From contig NZ_CP038020.1 of the NCBI RefSeq assembly GCF_010120595.1, forward strand, positions 744,001-808,000: a stretch of DNA of 64,000 nucleotides, given 5' to 3'. A model generated the notes under the pieces. The model was not told the origin of the DNA. It searched no databases and saw only the letters and a program-made list of their open reading frames with translations. Shown in pieces: positions 7,520 to 18,028 of the stretch (the first letter of the stretch is position 1; each line of letters begins with the position of its first letter). Made by a program: the position numbers and the translations under genes. This DNA is from Streptococcus thermophilus (GTDB lineage Bacteria > Bacillota > Bacilli > Lactobacillales > Streptococcaceae).

Positions 7520-8707
7520 ATGAGCACAGAAATGCTAGAAGCCTTCCGTGTCTTGGAAGAAGAAAAACACATTAACAAGGAAGACATCATCGATGCTGTG
7601 GTTGAATCACTTAAATCAGCTTACAAGCGTCGTTATGGTCAGTCTGAATCAGCAGTTGTTGAATTCAATGAAAAAACAGGTGATTTTCAAGTTTTTACCG
7701 TTCGTGAAGTTGTAGATGAAGTCTTCGATAGTCGTTTGGAAATCAGCTTGAAAGATGCGCTTGCTATTAGTTCAGCTTACGAACTTGGTGACAAGATTCG
7801 CTTTGAAGAGTCAGTCGACGAATTTGGTCGTGTCGCAGCTCAATCTGCTAAACAAACGATTATGGAAAAAATGCGTAAGCAAATGCGTGAGATTACTTAT
7901 AATGAGTATAAGCAACATGAAGGTGAAATCATGCAAGGAACAGTTGAACGCTTTGACCAACGTTTCATTTATGTTAATCTTGGAACGCTCGAAGCTCAAT
8001 TATCACGCCAAGACCAAATTCCTGGTGAAAGTTTTAAGTCACACGACGTCATCGATGTTTATGTTTATAAAGTTGAAAACAATCCTAAAGGTGTTAACGT
8101 CTTTGTGAGCCGTAGCCATCCAGAATTCATCAAACGCATCATGGAGCAAGAAATTCCGGAAGTATTTGATGGAACTGTAGAAATCATGAGCGTTTCCCGT
8201 GAAGCAGGTGATCGTACTAAGGTTGCTGTTCGCAGCCATAATCCGAATGTTGATGCTATTGGTACTATCGTCGGTCGTGGTGGAAGCAACATCAAGAAAG
8301 TTGTCAGCCGTTTCCACCCAACACGTTTGGATGCTAAGACAGGTATTGAGGTTCCTGTTGAGGAAAATATTGATGTTATTCAATGGGTGGAAGATCCAGC
8401 TGAATTTATCTACAATGCTATTGCACCAGCTGAAGTGGACTATGTTCTCTTCGACGAAGATGATAGCAAACGTGCGACAGTAGTTGTACCAGATAACAAA
8501 TTGTCTCTTGCAATTGGTCGTCGTGGACAAAACGTTCGTTTGGCAGCGCATTTGACTGGCTACCGTATTGATATCAAGTCAGCTTCTGAATATGAAGCAC
8601 TAGAAGCTGAGAAAGCTGAGGCTGAAGTAGATGAAGTTGTCGAAGAAATTGTTGCAGAAGCTACACCTGTAGATGTAACAACGGAAGAAGCACCAGAAGC
8701 AGAATAA
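7520..8707 (+). CDS. nusA: Transcription termination/antitermination factor NusA
   Basis: 395 residues. The N-terminal RNA-polymerase-binding domain (1-130) is followed by an S1 domain (about 135-200) and two KH domains (about 230-345) with GTIVGRGGSNIKKV and LAIGRRGQNVRLA as their GxxG loops. Gram-positive NusA lacks the C-terminal acidic repeats of E. coli, but here a Glu/Ala-rich tail of about 45 residues is added. NusA controls pausing, termination and rRNA antitermination. Its ribosome site is weak and a hairpin precedes it. Confidence 0.95.
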   Translation: MSTEMLEAFRVLEEEKHINKEDIIDAVVESLKSAYKRRYGQSESAVVEFNEKTGDFQVFTVREVVDEVFDSRLEISLKDALAISSAYELGDKIRFEESVDEFGRVAAQSAKQTIMEKMRKQMREITYNEYKQHEGEIMQGTVERFDQRFIYVNLGTLEAQLSRQDQIPGESFKSHDVIDVYVYKVENNPKGVNVFVSRSHPEFIKRIMEQEIPEVFDGTVEIMSVSREAGDRTKVAVRSHNPNVDAIGTIVGRGGSNIKKVVSRFHPTRLDAKTGIEVPVEENIDVIQWVEDPAEFIYNAIAPAEVDYVLFDEDDSKRATVVVPDNKLSLAIGRRGQNVRLAAHLTGYRIDIKSASEYEALEAEKAEAEVDEVVEEIVAEATPVDVTTEEAPEAE

Positions 8708-8727
8708 GAAGAAAATAGAGGTGTTTG

Positions 8728-9024
8728 ATGGCTAGAACACGAAAAATACCTTTACGAAAATCAGTTGTCTCAGGAGAAATCATCGATAAACGTGATTTGC
8801 TCCGCATTGTGAAAACTAAAGATGGTGAAATTTTCGTCGATCCAACAGGAAAGAAAAATGGGCGAGGCGCCTACATTAAATTGGATAATGAGGAAGCCCT
8901 ACAAGCTAAAAAGAAACAAGTTTTCAACCATAGTTTTTCCATGGATGTTCCCGAAAGTTTTTACGATGAACTCATTGCTTATGTGGATCACAAGGTCAAA
9001 AGAAGAGAATTAGGTCTTGAATAA
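8728..9024 (+). CDS. ylxR: YlxR-family RNA-binding protein (RnpM)
   Basis: 98 residues of the DUF448/YlxR family with the conserved GRGAYI motif near residue 47 and a basic surface. In Bacillus the homologue binds RNase P and modulates it. The ATG at 8728 is preferred over the in-frame TTG at 8725; AGAGGTG lies upstream. Its end overlaps ylxQ by 8 nt. Confidence 0.88.
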   Translation: MARTRKIPLRKSVVSGEIIDKRDLLRIVKTKDGEIFVDPTGKKNGRGAYIKLDNEEALQAKKKQVFNHSFSMDVPESFYDELIAYVDHKVKRRELGLE

Positions 9025-9319
9025 CACAGAAAAATTGTCAAATATGTTGGGACTAGCACAAAGAGCTGGGAAGCTTATTTCTGGTGAAGAACTTGTCATT
9101 AAGGCAGTTCAATCAGGGCAGGCGAGACTAGTTTTTCTTGCCAATGATGCTGGTAGTAACGTGACTAAAAAGACGACTGATAAATGTAACTACTATAATA
9201 TAGAAGTCTCCACAGTGTTTAACGCGCTGGAATTAAGCATGGCTATTGGTAAACCAAGGAAAACGGTTGCTGTAGTAGATGCTGGATTTTCAAAGAAAAT
9301 GAGGACTCTTATGGAATAA
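9017..9319 (+). CDS. ylxQ: L7Ae-family ribosomal/K-turn-binding protein YlxQ
   Basis: 100 residues of the L7Ae/L30e fold, starting with the conserved LGLAQRAGKLISGEE segment (about residues 12-26). Such proteins bind K-turn RNA. A TTG start at 9017 inside the ylxR end is the best choice because the first conserved residues follow directly and no ATG exists upstream in frame. Coupled translation with ylxR is likely. The gene sits in its standard place before infB. Confidence 0.85.
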   Translation: MNNTEKLSNMLGLAQRAGKLISGEELVIKAVQSGQARLVFLANDAGSNVTKKTTDKCNYYNIEVSTVFNALELSMAIGKPRKTVAVVDAGFSKKMRTLME

Positions 9320-9337
9320 AGAATAGGAGGACATCAC

Positions 9338-12169
9338 GTGTCAAAGAAACGATTATATGAAATCGCAAAAGAGGTTGGTGTAGAAAGCAAGGTTATTGTT
9401 GCGAAAGCTCAGGAACTAGGCCTTTCTGTTAAGAGCCACTCCTCATCAGTTGAAGAAGCAGATGCTAATCGTATCACTTCAAGTTTAAAAGCGGGTACAG
9501 CCAAGGCTGAAAGTAAGCCAGCACCTAAAGCGACACCAACCCCTAAAGAGGAGAAGGTAGAGCCTAAGGTTGATAAGGCATCTGTTGCAAAATCAGCTCC
9601 TGCTAAAGAAACATCAAAGGCTGAAGTCAAAGAAGCCTCTGTGGCTCTGAAAAAACCGAAAAGCCGTAATTTTAAGGCCGAACGAGAAGCACGTGCCAAG
9701 GCAGAAGCAGAACGTCGTAAAAACGGTGGGGGACGAGATAACCGTAACCGAAATCAACAAGGAAACGATCAAGGTAAGCGTCACAATAATGATCGTCGCA
9801 ATCAAAAAGGAAATGGTCAAGGGGACCATAACAAAGGAAATCGTGATAACAGTACTAATCATGACCGTAAATTCCAAGGGAAACTGCGTAATGATCAGAA
9901 TCAAAATAACCGTAGAGATAATGCTCGAAATAATCAGGCAGGTCCGCGCATTGACTTAAAAGCGCGTGCAGCAGCCTTGAAGGCAGAGCAAAACGCAGAG
10001 TATTCACGTCAAAGTGAAACACGTTTCCGTGAAGAAAAAGCTGCAGAGCAACGCCGTGCAAAAGAGCAGGAAAAGGCAAGAAAAGAAAAACAACAAGCTG
10101 AAGTAGCAGTTCAAAAGGCCGCTGCTGAAACTAAGCCAGCTCCAAAACCAGCACCAGTGGCTCCCCAATCAGCTCCAACTGCACAAGTACAAGATACACG
10201 TCGTAAAAAAGTACGTCCAAATAAATCACGTGATAATCGTCGCGTGAATGAAGATGGACCAAAGCAAACTAGAAATAATAAGTGGAATAATCAAAACCAA
10301 GTGAGAAATCAACGAAATAGTAACTGGAATAAAAACAAAAATAAAAAAGGTAAAAATAACCGTGGTAATTCAGCTCCGAAATCAGTAACAGAGCGTAAAT
10401 TCCATGAATTACCAAAAGAATTTGAATACACAGAAGGTATGACGGTTGCAGAAATCGCAAAACGTATTAAACGTGAGCCAGCTGAAATCGTTAAGAAACT
10501 CTTCATGATGGGTGTTATGGCAACTCAAAACCAATCTCTTGACGGCGATACAATTGAGTTGTTGATGGTTGGCTATGGTATTGAGGCAACCAAAAAAGAA
10601 GAGGTCGATAATGCTGATATCGAACGTTTCTTTGTTGATGAAGATTACCTCAATAAAGATGCTATGGTAGAGCGCGCACCAGTTGTTACTATCATGGGAC
10701 ACGTTGACCACGGTAAAACAACCCTTCTTGATACTCTTCGTAATTCTCGTGTTGCTACAGGTGAAGCAGGTGGTATCACACAGCACATTGGTGCCTACCA
10801 AATTGAAGAGGGTGGTAAGAAGATTACCTTCCTTGATACCCCTGGACACGCGGCCTTTACATCTATGCGTGCTCGCGGTGCCTCTGTTACAGATATTACT
10901 GTCTTGATTGTAGCTGCGGATGATGGTGTTATGCCACAAACGATTGAAGCCATCAACCACTCTAAAGCTGCGGGTGTTCCAATCATTGTTGCGATTAACA
11001 AGATTGATAAACCAGATGCGAACCCAGAACGTGTTATCGGTGAATTAGCAGAGCATGGCGTTATCTCAACAGCTTGGGGTGGTGATAGCGAATTCGTTGA
11101 GATTTCAGCGAAATTTGGTCAAAACATTGAAGAATTACTTGAAACTATTCTTCTTGTCGCAGAAGTTGAAGAACTTAAGGCTGATCCAACAGTTCGAGCC
11201 ATCGGCACTGTTATCGAAGCTCGCTTGGATAAAGGTAAAGGTGCGGTTGCTACCCTTCTTGTACAACAAGGTACTTTGAATGTTCAAGATCCAATCGTTG
11301 TTGGTAACACTTTCGGACGTGTTCGTGCTATGACCAATGACCTTGGTCGTCGCATTAAGACTGCAGGACCATCAGCACCAGTTTCAATTACTGGTTTGAA
11401 TGAAGCACCAATGGCTGGTGACCATTTTGCGGTTTATGAAGATGAAAAGGCAGCTCGTGCTGCTGGCGAAGAGCGTGCAAAACGTGCTCTTATGAAACAA
11501 CGTCAACAAACACACCGTGTTAGTCTTGATAACCTCTTTGATACCCTTAAAGCTGGTGAAATGAAAACTGTTAATGTTATTATCAAGGCTGACGTACAAG
11601 GTTCAGTTGAAGCCTTGGCAGCATCTCTTCTTAAGATTGATGTTGAGGGGGTTCGTGTAAATGTTGTTCACTCAGCAGTAGGTGCTATTAACGAATCTGA
11701 TATTACGCTTGCCGAAGCCTCAGATGCTGTTGTTATCGGATTTAACGTTCGTCCTACACCACAGGCGCGTCAACAAGCGGAAACTGATGAAGTTGAAATT
11801 CGCCTTCATAGCATCATCTATAAGGTTATCGAAGAAATCGAAGATGCCATGAAAGGGATGCTTGATCCTGAATTTGAAGAAAAAATCATTGGTGAAGCAG
11901 TTATCCGTGAAACTTTCAAAGTTTCTAAAGTCGGAACAATCGGTGGATTCATGGTTACTAATGGTAAAATCACTCGTGATTCAAGTGCCCGTGTCATTCG
12001 TGATGGTGTCGTTATTTTTGATGGTAAATTGGCAAGCTTGAAACACTATAAAGATGACGTTAAAGAAGTCGGAAACGCTCAAGAGGGTGGTTTGACGATT
12101 GAAAACTATAACGATATTAAAGTTGATGACGTTATCGAAGCTTACATCATGGAAGAAATCAAACGGTAA
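9338..12169 (+). CDS. infB: Translation initiation factor IF-2
   Basis: 943 residues, GTG start after TAGGAGGA. The N-terminal IF2_N module (residues 1-50) is followed by a long low-complexity part (about 50-360) rich in Ala/Lys, then Asn/Arg/Gln, as in streptococcal IF-2. A second IF2_N motif (about 367-420) precedes the GTPase domain. That domain has G1 GHVDHGKT near residue 453, G3 DTPGHAAF near 499 and NKID near 553. Domains II, III and IV follow to the C-terminus and bind fMet-tRNA. IF-2 places initiator tRNA on the 30S subunit and promotes subunit joining. Confidence 0.97.
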   Translation: MSKKRLYEIAKEVGVESKVIVAKAQELGLSVKSHSSSVEEADANRITSSLKAGTAKAESKPAPKATPTPKEEKVEPKVDKASVAKSAPAKETSKAEVKEASVALKKPKSRNFKAEREARAKAEAERRKNGGGRDNRNRNQQGNDQGKRHNNDRRNQKGNGQGDHNKGNRDNSTNHDRKFQGKLRNDQNQNNRRDNARNNQAGPRIDLKARAAALKAEQNAEYSRQSETRFREEKAAEQRRAKEQEKARKEKQQAEVAVQKAAAETKPAPKPAPVAPQSAPTAQVQDTRRKKVRPNKSRDNRRVNEDGPKQTRNNKWNNQNQVRNQRNSNWNKNKNKKGKNNRGNSAPKSVTERKFHELPKEFEYTEGMTVAEIAKRIKREPAEIVKKLFMMGVMATQNQSLDGDTIELLMVGYGIEATKKEEVDNADIERFFVDEDYLNKDAMVERAPVVTIMGHVDHGKTTLLDTLRNSRVATGEAGGITQHIGAYQIEEGGKKITFLDTPGHAAFTSMRARGASVTDITVLIVAADDGVMPQTIEAINHSKAAGVPIIVAINKIDKPDANPERVIGELAEHGVISTAWGGDSEFVEISAKFGQNIEELLETILLVAEVEELKADPTVRAIGTVIEARLDKGKGAVATLLVQQGTLNVQDPIVVGNTFGRVRAMTNDLGRRIKTAGPSAPVSITGLNEAPMAGDHFAVYEDEKAARAAGEERAKRALMKQRQQTHRVSLDNLFDTLKAGEMKTVNVIIKADVQGSVEALAASLLKIDVEGVRVNVVHSAVGAINESDITLAEASDAVVIGFNVRPTPQARQQAETDEVEIRLHSIIYKVIEEIEDAMKGMLDPEFEEKIIGEAVIRETFKVSKVGTIGGFMVTNGKITRDSSARVIRDGVVIFDGKLASLKHYKDDVKEVGNAQEGGLTIENYNDIKVDDVIEAYIMEEIKR

Positions 12170-12198
12170 TCACGTCATATTTCTAAGGAAGCTTATTT

Positions 12199-12235
12199 AG
12201 GGGACAAAGCTGGGTCATCTGCCTGGCTTTTGTTC
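12199..12235 (+). other. Imperfect hairpin between infB and rbfA
   Basis: GGGACAAAGCTGGG can pair, with mismatches, to CCTGGCTTTTGTTCC. It has only a short T content, so it may be a weak attenuator or an RNA-processing site within the operon. Confidence 0.4.
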
Positions 12236-12261
12236 CATTATAAAAAAGAAAGGATAAGATT

Positions 12262-12615
12262 ATGGGAAATTCATTTCGTGTAGATCGTGTTGGAATGGAA
12301 ATCAAACGTGAAGTCAACGAAATTCTTCAAAAGAAGGTTCGTGATCCACGTGTTCAAAATGTAACCATCACGGATGTTCAAATGCTTGGTGATTTGTCGG
12401 CGGCTAAGGTTTTCTATACCATTCACTCTACTTTAGCGTCAGACAACCAAAAAGCGCAAACTGGTCTTGAAAAAGCGACAGGTACCATTAAGCGAGAACT
12501 TGGTAAAAATCTGACTATGTATAAGATTCCAGATTTGATCTTTATAAAGGATGAGTCTATCGAATACGGTAATAAAATTGATGAGATGCTTCGTAATTTG
12601 GAGCGTAAAGACTAA
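12262..12615 (+). CDS. rbfA: 30S ribosome-binding factor RbfA
   Basis: 117 residues with a single type II KH fold. [15 protein letters not shown] at the N-terminus and RDPRV near residue 32 are family hallmarks. RbfA acts in 16S 5'-end maturation and cold adaptation. Last gene of the operon; ATG follows AAAGGA. Confidence 0.94.
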   Translation: MGNSFRVDRVGMEIKREVNEILQKKVRDPRVQNVTITDVQMLGDLSAAKVFYTIHSTLASDNQKAQTGLEKATGTIKRELGKNLTMYKIPDLIFIKDESIEYGNKIDEMLRNLERKD

Positions 12616-12651
12616 GCGAAAACTCCTGTCAGTTATGGCAGGAATTTTTGC
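12616..12651 (+). terminator. Terminator of the nusA-infB operon
   Basis: GCGAAAACTCCTG (12616-12628) pairs with CAGGAATTTTTGC (12639-12651) with one internal mismatch. Confidence 0.8.
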
Positions 12652-12679
12652 GTTATAATAGAATAAGAAGAGGACTTCG

Positions 12680-13243
12680 ATGAAAGTAACAGTCTATTTG
12701 GGAGCTAATATGGGTGACAATCCTAGCTTTAAAGAAGCAACGATTGCCTTGGGGAGATGGATTGCTAAAAATAGTCTTATCCTAGTTTATGGTGGCAGTA
12801 AGATGGGACTTATGGGAGTTCTGGGTGATACGGTTTTGGAATATGGAGGTCAGGCTCATGGTATCATGCCACAGTTTCTCAAAGATAGGGAAATTGCTTA
12901 TGAGGGATTGACCTCAATGACTATAGTAGAAACGATGGCAGAGCGTAAGACTGCCATGTTAGAGCAAGGTGAGTATTTATCGCCCTTCCAGGAGGTATTG
13001 GAATCCTTGAAGAAATCTCAGAAGCTATTGCTGCTGCTCGTGTGGGTAAGTTGGACAAACCCTGTGTTTTCTTTAATCTCAACGGCTATTACGATGCCAT
13101 GAAGGCCATGTTAGATACCATTGGTTGCTCTTGATTTTTTAGAGACTGAAACGGCTGCAAAATTTCTCTTTACGGATGATTTTTCTGAAATTGAGGCCTT
13201 TGTTCAGTCTTATACCCCACCTCAATTGAGACGTTATAGGTAA
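12680..13243 (+). pseudogene. Frameshifted LOG-family nucleotide phosphoribohydrolase
   Basis: Residues 1-97 (MKVTVYLGANMGDNPSFKEA and following) match the LOG/YvdD family, which releases base from nucleoside 5'-monophosphates, with the VYGGSKMGLMG motif. Near 12977 one T appears lost, so the essential PGG(I)GTLEE region is read in the wrong frame; in the correct frame it reads ALPGGIGILEEISEA. A second shift near 13120 separates the C-terminal part, which ends in PPQLRRYR and TAA at 13241-13243. A -10 TATAAT (12654-12659) and AAGAGG still precede the ATG. The intact reading would be about 188 residues. It is almost surely non-functional. Confidence 0.85.
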
Positions 13244-13257
13244 GTATCAATGAAGAA

Positions 13258-13292
13258 AGGTTCTTCCACATTCAAGTGGAAGGACTTTTTAT
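13258..13292 (+). terminator. Terminator after the LOG pseudogene
   Basis: AAAGGTTCTTCCAC pairs with GTGGAAGGACTTTT (14 bp with two G-T wobbles) around ATTCAA, then T residues. Confidence 0.8.
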
Positions 13293-13338
13293 AATCAAAT
13301 GAAAAGTCGTGTAGGTTTCAAAAAATATCGCAAAATTC

Positions 13339-13367
13339 TTAACAAAAGTGGTAATTTTGTATATAAT
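13339..13367 (+). promoter_or_regulatory. Promoter of the FemX-like gene
   Basis: TTAACA (13339-13344), 17 nt, TATAAT (13362-13367). The leader to the start at 13533 is about 160 nt; I see no known riboswitch in it. Confidence 0.7.
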
Positions 13368-13532
13368 GATGTTTATATTTTTAATAATTCAACTAGTTTT
13401 TCTCATTATATGTGAGTAATGTTCATGATCACCCAATACCCCTCTTGGTTTGGAAAAATTTTCCATCATTAAAAGTATTTAATGATTTAGGGAAATGTGG
13501 GATATAGGATGAAACAGAAAGGGATGATAGTA

Positions 13533-14744
13533 ATGTCTATTTTTGTTAAAAGTGTTAGTTTTGATGATTATCGAAACACACAGCTAAATGAAAAGTGTGC
13601 TAATTTTCTGCAGTCTGCTGAGATGGCTAAGCTTCAGGAAAGTCAAGACCATATAGAAAAGGTAGAAGCTCTGGTTTTTGAAAGAGATGGCTTAAGGGTA
13701 GCACAAGCAATAGTCGTTTATAAGAAAAGCTTTCGTGTATTTAAAAAGGCCCTCTTGTTACATGGACCCCTGCTAGATTACCACTCCTCTTGCTGGTTTG
13801 ACAGAGAGATACTCGAAGCTTTAATACTTTATTTAAGAAAGAAAAATATTGCCACACTTTCTATACACCCTTATCTGACAAATCTTATTAGAAATGAAAA
13901 ACTTGAAAATATTGAAGTGGATAAGGCCAGTGATGTGCTAGAGGTATTTGAAACATTAGGTTTTGAACACTCTCTTGTGGTTAACCAGATGTTCGTAAAA
14001 TCAATAGAAAGTTTTGCTAGTTCTGATGAAATCCTTGCTGCCTTTTCTCCATCATTGAAGCGAGACCTCAAAAAATTCACTGCTCTGAATGTCAAGACTG
14101 AAGAACTTGATGAGCATCAACTTGACCAGTTCTACGATATTTTAAGTCGAACAGCAGAGAGAAAGGGATTTTCTGTTCATCCGCTAGTTTATTTTCAAAA
14201 TCTAAAAAAATGTTTTGGCAAATCTGCCAAGTTTATGTTAGCTTATTTGGATTGTCCAGCCTATCTAGCTTATCTTGATGAGAATATTCAGTCTTTTGAA
14301 GCCAAGATTCAGGATTTAAAAGAAGGTCCTCAGAAAAAACGTACCAAGGGTCAAATAGCAGATGCAGAGGATCAATTGAGAAGCTACTATAAGCGATTAG
14401 AACAATTCAAGTCTTACCAAATTAAGACTGACAAATTACCGCTTTCAGCTTATCTTTTCATGGATTATGGTCCAGAAATTGTCAGCTTTTACGGGGGTAA
14501 TGATGAAGCCTACCTTAATTTCGGTGGAGCGGTTTTGCTTCATTGGGAGATGCTAAAATATGCTAAAAGTAAGTCTAAAAAGCATTTTAACTTTTACGGT
14601 ACTATTGAAACTGAGGCAGCTAGTTCTGGCAAAGGAAACTTTAATTTTAAGCGTCAGTTTGGCGGACAATTAGAGACGCTTGTTGGTTCATTTGATAAGA
14701 CCCTACCCTCAATCCCTTCTATGATATTCTTAAGAAGACACTAG
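13533..14744 (+). CDS. FemX/MurM-family aminoacyltransferase (peptidoglycan cross-bridge)
   Basis: About 403 residues of the FemABX family: two GNAT-like domains with a coiled-coil arm between them (about residues 255-310, charged Lys/Glu/Gln pattern). NFLQSAEMAKL near residue 25 and the C-terminal FNFYGTIE and GKGNFNFKRQFGG segments are typical. These enzymes add amino acids from aminoacyl-tRNA to lipid II to build the interpeptide bridge. I chose the ATG at 13533 because it matches family N-termini and an AAAGGGA lies upstream; in-frame starts at 13497 and 13509 are weaker. murE and a MurJ-like flippase follow, which fits a wall-synthesis neighbourhood. Confidence 0.87.
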   Translation: MSIFVKSVSFDDYRNTQLNEKCANFLQSAEMAKLQESQDHIEKVEALVFERDGLRVAQAIVVYKKSFRVFKKALLLHGPLLDYHSSCWFDREILEALILYLRKKNIATLSIHPYLTNLIRNEKLENIEVDKASDVLEVFETLGFEHSLVVNQMFVKSIESFASSDEILAAFSPSLKRDLKKFTALNVKTEELDEHQLDQFYDILSRTAERKGFSVHPLVYFQNLKKCFGKSAKFMLAYLDCPAYLAYLDENIQSFEAKIQDLKEGPQKKRTKGQIADAEDQLRSYYKRLEQFKSYQIKTDKLPLSAYLFMDYGPEIVSFYGGNDEAYLNFGGAVLLHWEMLKYAKSKSKKHFNFYGTIETEAASSGKGNFNFKRQFGGQLETLVGSFDKTLPSIPSMIFLRRH

Positions 14745-14768
14745 GTAAAGACTAGTGTTTCAATAGTA

Positions 14769-14812
14769 AAAAAGCCAATTGAGATGAAAATCATCATCTC
14801 AATTGGCTTTTT
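14769..14812. terminator. Strong bidirectional terminator between FemX-like gene and murE
   Basis: A 19-bp perfect stem (14769-14787 with 14794-14812), A-tract before and T-tract after, six-base loop AAATCA. It ends both convergent genes. Confidence 0.93.
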
Positions 14813-14823
14813 GAGTTATTTGT

Positions 14824-16269
14824 TTACAAATATTTCTTAGCGACTTCAATATCACCAGCATAATCAGTGCGTTTACCATTCACAATTTGAAAGGCATCAG
14901 CTCCCTTACCGGCGATAACAAGGGCATCGCTTGATCCTGTGGTTTCAGACATGGCTGTTTTGATGGCTTCCTCTCGATCAACAATGATACGAACCTTACG
15001 ATTGATATGACTAGCAATTTCTTGACAGATAATAAGGGGGTCTTCCTTGTTAGGGTCATCAGTAGACAAGATGACATTTATTTCGGGGTAAGTGTTGAGG
15101 ACGTGACCAAAGTCTTGACGACGGCTCTCGCCCTTATTCCCAGGAGCTCCTAGAATCAAACTAATCTTACCTTTTTGGTGGTCAGTTACGACTTGCAAGA
15201 GCTTGTCTAGGCTGTCACCATTGTGAGCATAGTCGACGAATACCTTAGCACCATTTGCCTGAGTGAGAATTTCCATACGGCCTGGAACAGAGGTTTGAGC
15301 AATCCCTTTTTTAATATCTTCAAGACTGGCTCCAAGACGTAGGCAGGCTAAACCAGCAGCCATGGCGTTATCCTGATTAAAGTCACCAATGAGTTGGATA
15401 TCGTAATCACCAGCTAGTTTACCTTTGGCTTTAAAGCTAAAACCTGAGCTATGTTTAACGGTATTTTTAGAGTCCTTACCATAGAAATCGTGGTCTTTAT
15501 CAGCGACTTCTTCAGCAACAAAATCGAAGTGATTCATACCACTATTGACAATAACTGCTTGACTATTTTTCAAGAGGAGACGCTTGTGGTAGAAGTAGTC
15601 TTCAAAGGTTGGGTGTTCAATAGGTCCGATGTGGTCTGGACTGATGTTAAGAAAGACACCTACATCAAAGGTCAAACCATAGACACGCTTGGTTAGATAG
15701 GCCTGACTTGAAACTTCCATAATCAGGTGGGTCATGCCGTTAGATACAGCTTCAGCCATCATACGGAAAAGGTCCAAACTTTCAGGTGTAGTTAAGTTAG
15801 ATTTGAAGAAGGTTTTTCCGTCCAGTGTCGTGTTCATGGTTGAGAGTATGGCAGGCTTATGACTTTGCTTAAGTATGTTAAAGGCAAAGTAAGACGCTGT
15901 TGTCTTCCCTTTTGTACCAGTAAAGGCTAGTAGTTTTAGTTTGTCTTGAGGGTGTTGGTAGAAGGCCTGAGCAACGAGACTCATAGCTTGCTTGATATCT
16001 GAAACGAGAATTGCAGGGATACCTACTTGGTAATCTTTTTCAGCCACGTAGAAGCCTAATCCAGCCTGGACAGCACTCTCCAAAAACTCAAGTTTGAAGC
16101 CAGCTCCCTTGGCAAAAAATAGGGTAGATGGTGTGATATCACGACTGTCGTAAGAAAGATGATCAAAAGTCACCCCAGTCCATGAATAGTAGTAGTGCTC
16201 TTGGTTGATAATATCTCTAAAATTATGGTCCTTTTTGAGAACCTCTAGAACTTGTTCAATAGTAATCAT
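14824..16269 (-). CDS. murE: UDP-N-acetylmuramoyl-tripeptide synthetase (L-lysine-adding) MurE
   Basis: 481 residues, full Mur ligase: an N-terminal UDP-binding domain, a central ATPase domain with [13 protein letters not shown] near residues 113-125, and a C-terminal domain. In place of the DNPR motif of diaminopimelate-adding enzymes it has DDPN near residue 400, as in lysine-adding streptococcal MurE. It joins L-Lys to UDP-MurNAc-L-Ala-D-Glu in the cytoplasm. The start ATG lies 7 nt from its -10 element (leaderless type). Confidence 0.95.
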   Translation of the reverse strand: MITIEQVLEVLKKDHNFRDIINQEHYYYSWTGVTFDHLSYDSRDITPSTLFFAKGAGFKLEFLESAVQAGLGFYVAEKDYQVGIPAILVSDIKQAMSLVAQAFYQHPQDKLKLLAFTGTKGKTTASYFAFNILKQSHKPAILSTMNTTLDGKTFFKSNLTTPESLDLFRMMAEAVSNGMTHLIMEVSSQAYLTKRVYGLTFDVGVFLNISPDHIGPIEHPTFEDYFYHKRLLLKNSQAVIVNSGMNHFDFVAEEVADKDHDFYGKDSKNTVKHSSGFSFKAKGKLAGDYDIQLIGDFNQDNAMAAGLACLRLGASLEDIKKGIAQTSVPGRMEILTQANGAKVFVDYAHNGDSLDKLLQVVTDHQKGKISLILGAPGNKGESRRQDFGHVLNTYPEINVILSTDDPNKEDPLIICQEIASHINRKVRIIVDREEAIKTAMSETTGSSDALVIAGKGADAFQIVNGKRTDYAGDIEVAKKYL

Positions 16270-16276
16270 AGTTCCT

Positions 16277-16305
16277 ATTTTAGCCTTAATGTTCTTGTTT
16301 TACAA
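16277..16305 (-). promoter_or_regulatory. murE promoter abutting the start codon
   Basis: On the minus strand TTGTAA (16300-16305), 17 nt and TAAAAT (16277-16282) are followed by AGGAACT and ATG. Transcription should begin at or beside the ATG. Confidence 0.7.
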
Positions 16306-16363
16306 GTCAGAGCCAAAAGTTTATAATTAACTAGATTGTATTTTATTATCTAGAAAGAGAATT

Positions 16364-17995
16364 ATGACTGAAACTAAAACTGACACGCAGCAGCAGCAAA
16401 TGCTAAGAGGGACGGCATGGATGACAGCATCCAATATTATCAGTCGTCTCTTAGGGGCACTCTATATTATTCCTTGGTATGCTTGGATGGGCAAACAGGG
16501 TGACCAAGCCAATGCTCTCTTTGGTCAGGGATATAATATTTATGCCCTTTTCCTTTTGATTTCGACAGCAGGGATTCCAGTCGCCATTGCCAAGCAGGTA
16601 TCAAAATATAACACACTTGGAAAGATGGAAACGAGTTTCTTCTTACTCAAACGTATCTTGTATTATATGATTGGGCTTGGACTAATTTTTGGTGTTTTCA
16701 TGTATTTTGCTTCTCCGTGGATGTCATATCTTTCTGGGGGAGACGAAGACCTGGTTCGAGTAATGCGCAGCCTTTCTTGGGCGGTTGTCATTTTTCCATC
16801 GATGTCTGTTTTACGAGGCTTTTTCCAGGGCTTTAACAACATGAAGCCTTATGCCCTAAGTCAGATTGCGGAGCAGATTATCCGTGTCATTTGGATGCTG
16901 TTGGCGACTTTCTTCATCATGAAAATTGGTACAGGTGACTATGTGACTGCAGTTGTCCAATCGACTTTTGCTGCTTTCATCGGTATGTTGGCTAGTTATG
17001 GAGTACTTTTCTTCTATCTTTGGAAAGAAGGCAAGCTCAAGAGCCTTTTTGGTAAGCAGGCCGTTCATCCTGATATCAATCCAACTGCAATTGTTATTGA
17101 GACATTTAAGGAAGCCATTCCCTTCATTATTACTGGATCAGCGGTTCAACTTTTCCAGTTGATTGATCAATGGACTTTTATCCGTACTATGGAGAGGTTT
17201 ACAAGCTATAGTAATAGTCAGCTTCAGGTTCTCTATGCTTATTTGTCTTCAAACCCAAGTAAGATTACTATGATTTTGATTGCCGTTGCTATTTCTATTG
17301 CTGGGGTCGGCATCCCACTTCTGACAGAAAATATGGTTAAAAAGGACCTTGGGGGAGCAGCCAAACTCATTATTAATAATCTCCAGTTACTTTTGCTCTT
17401 TATTGTACCAGCCATTGCGGGTTCTGTGATTTTGGCCAAGCCATTATACACTGTCTTTTATGGAGCACCAGACAGTCAGGCTCTTTTACTCTTCGTAGCT
17501 AGTTTGATTCAAGTGATTTTCTTAGCTTTGTATAGTGTTTTAGCACCAATGCTTCAGGCTATCTTTGAGACCCGTAAAGCTATCAATTATTTTGCGATTG
17601 GGGTGCTTATTAAGGCCATTCTACAGCTACCGTTGATTATTTTTTTAGGAGCCCTCGGTCCGGTTATTTCAACAGCCATTGGGTTAGGAGTTCCTATTGC
17701 TTTGATGTATAATCGCCTTCACACAGTTACTCACTTTAGTCGTAAGACAGTCTTTAGAAAAGCTCTACTCATTTGTATTATTACAATGCTCATGGTTATT
17801 CCAGTTGCTGTTTTCTATTGGTTATTCCAATTTGTCCTATCTCCAACAAGTCGTATGGGTAGTGTGATTTACTTAGTGATTGGAGGAGGTCTTGGCGTTT
17901 TGGTCTATGGAGTGCTTGCTCTTGTGACACATATGGCTGATCAATTGCTTGGCGCACGAGCAGGTAGATTACGAGCTAAATTACATATTAAATAG
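16364..17995 (+). CDS. MurJ-like lipid II flippase / polysaccharide transporter (YtgP type)
   Basis: 543 residues with about 14 hydrophobic segments, of the MOP superfamily (MurJ/SpoVB/YtgP). The N-terminal GTAWMTASNIISRLLGALYIIPW stretch and repeated ISTAGIPVAIAK-like helices are characteristic. The pneumococcal YtgP homologue acts as lipid II flippase, and pairing with murE (divergent) is conserved. It lies in the cytoplasmic membrane and moves the wall precursor outward. Start ATG follows AAAGAGAA, with TATAAT around 16322-16327 as probable -10. Confidence 0.9.
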   Translation: MTETKTDTQQQQMLRGTAWMTASNIISRLLGALYIIPWYAWMGKQGDQANALFGQGYNIYALFLLISTAGIPVAIAKQVSKYNTLGKMETSFFLLKRILYYMIGLGLIFGVFMYFASPWMSYLSGGDEDLVRVMRSLSWAVVIFPSMSVLRGFFQGFNNMKPYALSQIAEQIIRVIWMLLATFFIMKIGTGDYVTAVVQSTFAAFIGMLASYGVLFFYLWKEGKLKSLFGKQAVHPDINPTAIVIETFKEAIPFIITGSAVQLFQLIDQWTFIRTMERFTSYSNSQLQVLYAYLSSNPSKITMILIAVAISIAGVGIPLLTENMVKKDLGGAAKLIINNLQLLLLFIVPAIAGSVILAKPLYTVFYGAPDSQALLLFVASLIQVIFLALYSVLAPMLQAIFETRKAINYFAIGVLIKAILQLPLIIFLGALGPVISTAIGLGVPIALMYNRLHTVTHFSRKTVFRKALLICIITMLMVIPVAVFYWLFQFVLSPTSRMGSVIYLVIGGGLGVLVYGVLALVTHMADQLLGARAGRLRAKLHIK

Positions 17996-18000
17996 TATTT

Positions 18001-18028
18001 GAAACCAAGTCATGTGGCTTGGTTTTTC
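18001..18028 (+). terminator. Terminator of the flippase gene
   Basis: AAACCAAG (18002-18009) and CTTGGTTT (18018-18025) form a stem followed by TTTC. It overlaps the first codons of the ATPase remnant. Confidence 0.7.

Noticed and set aside
9614..10506. Antisense open frames opposite the low-complexity part of infB
   Set aside because: They arise from the biased codon content of the Asn/Arg/Lys-rich region and have no ribosome sites.
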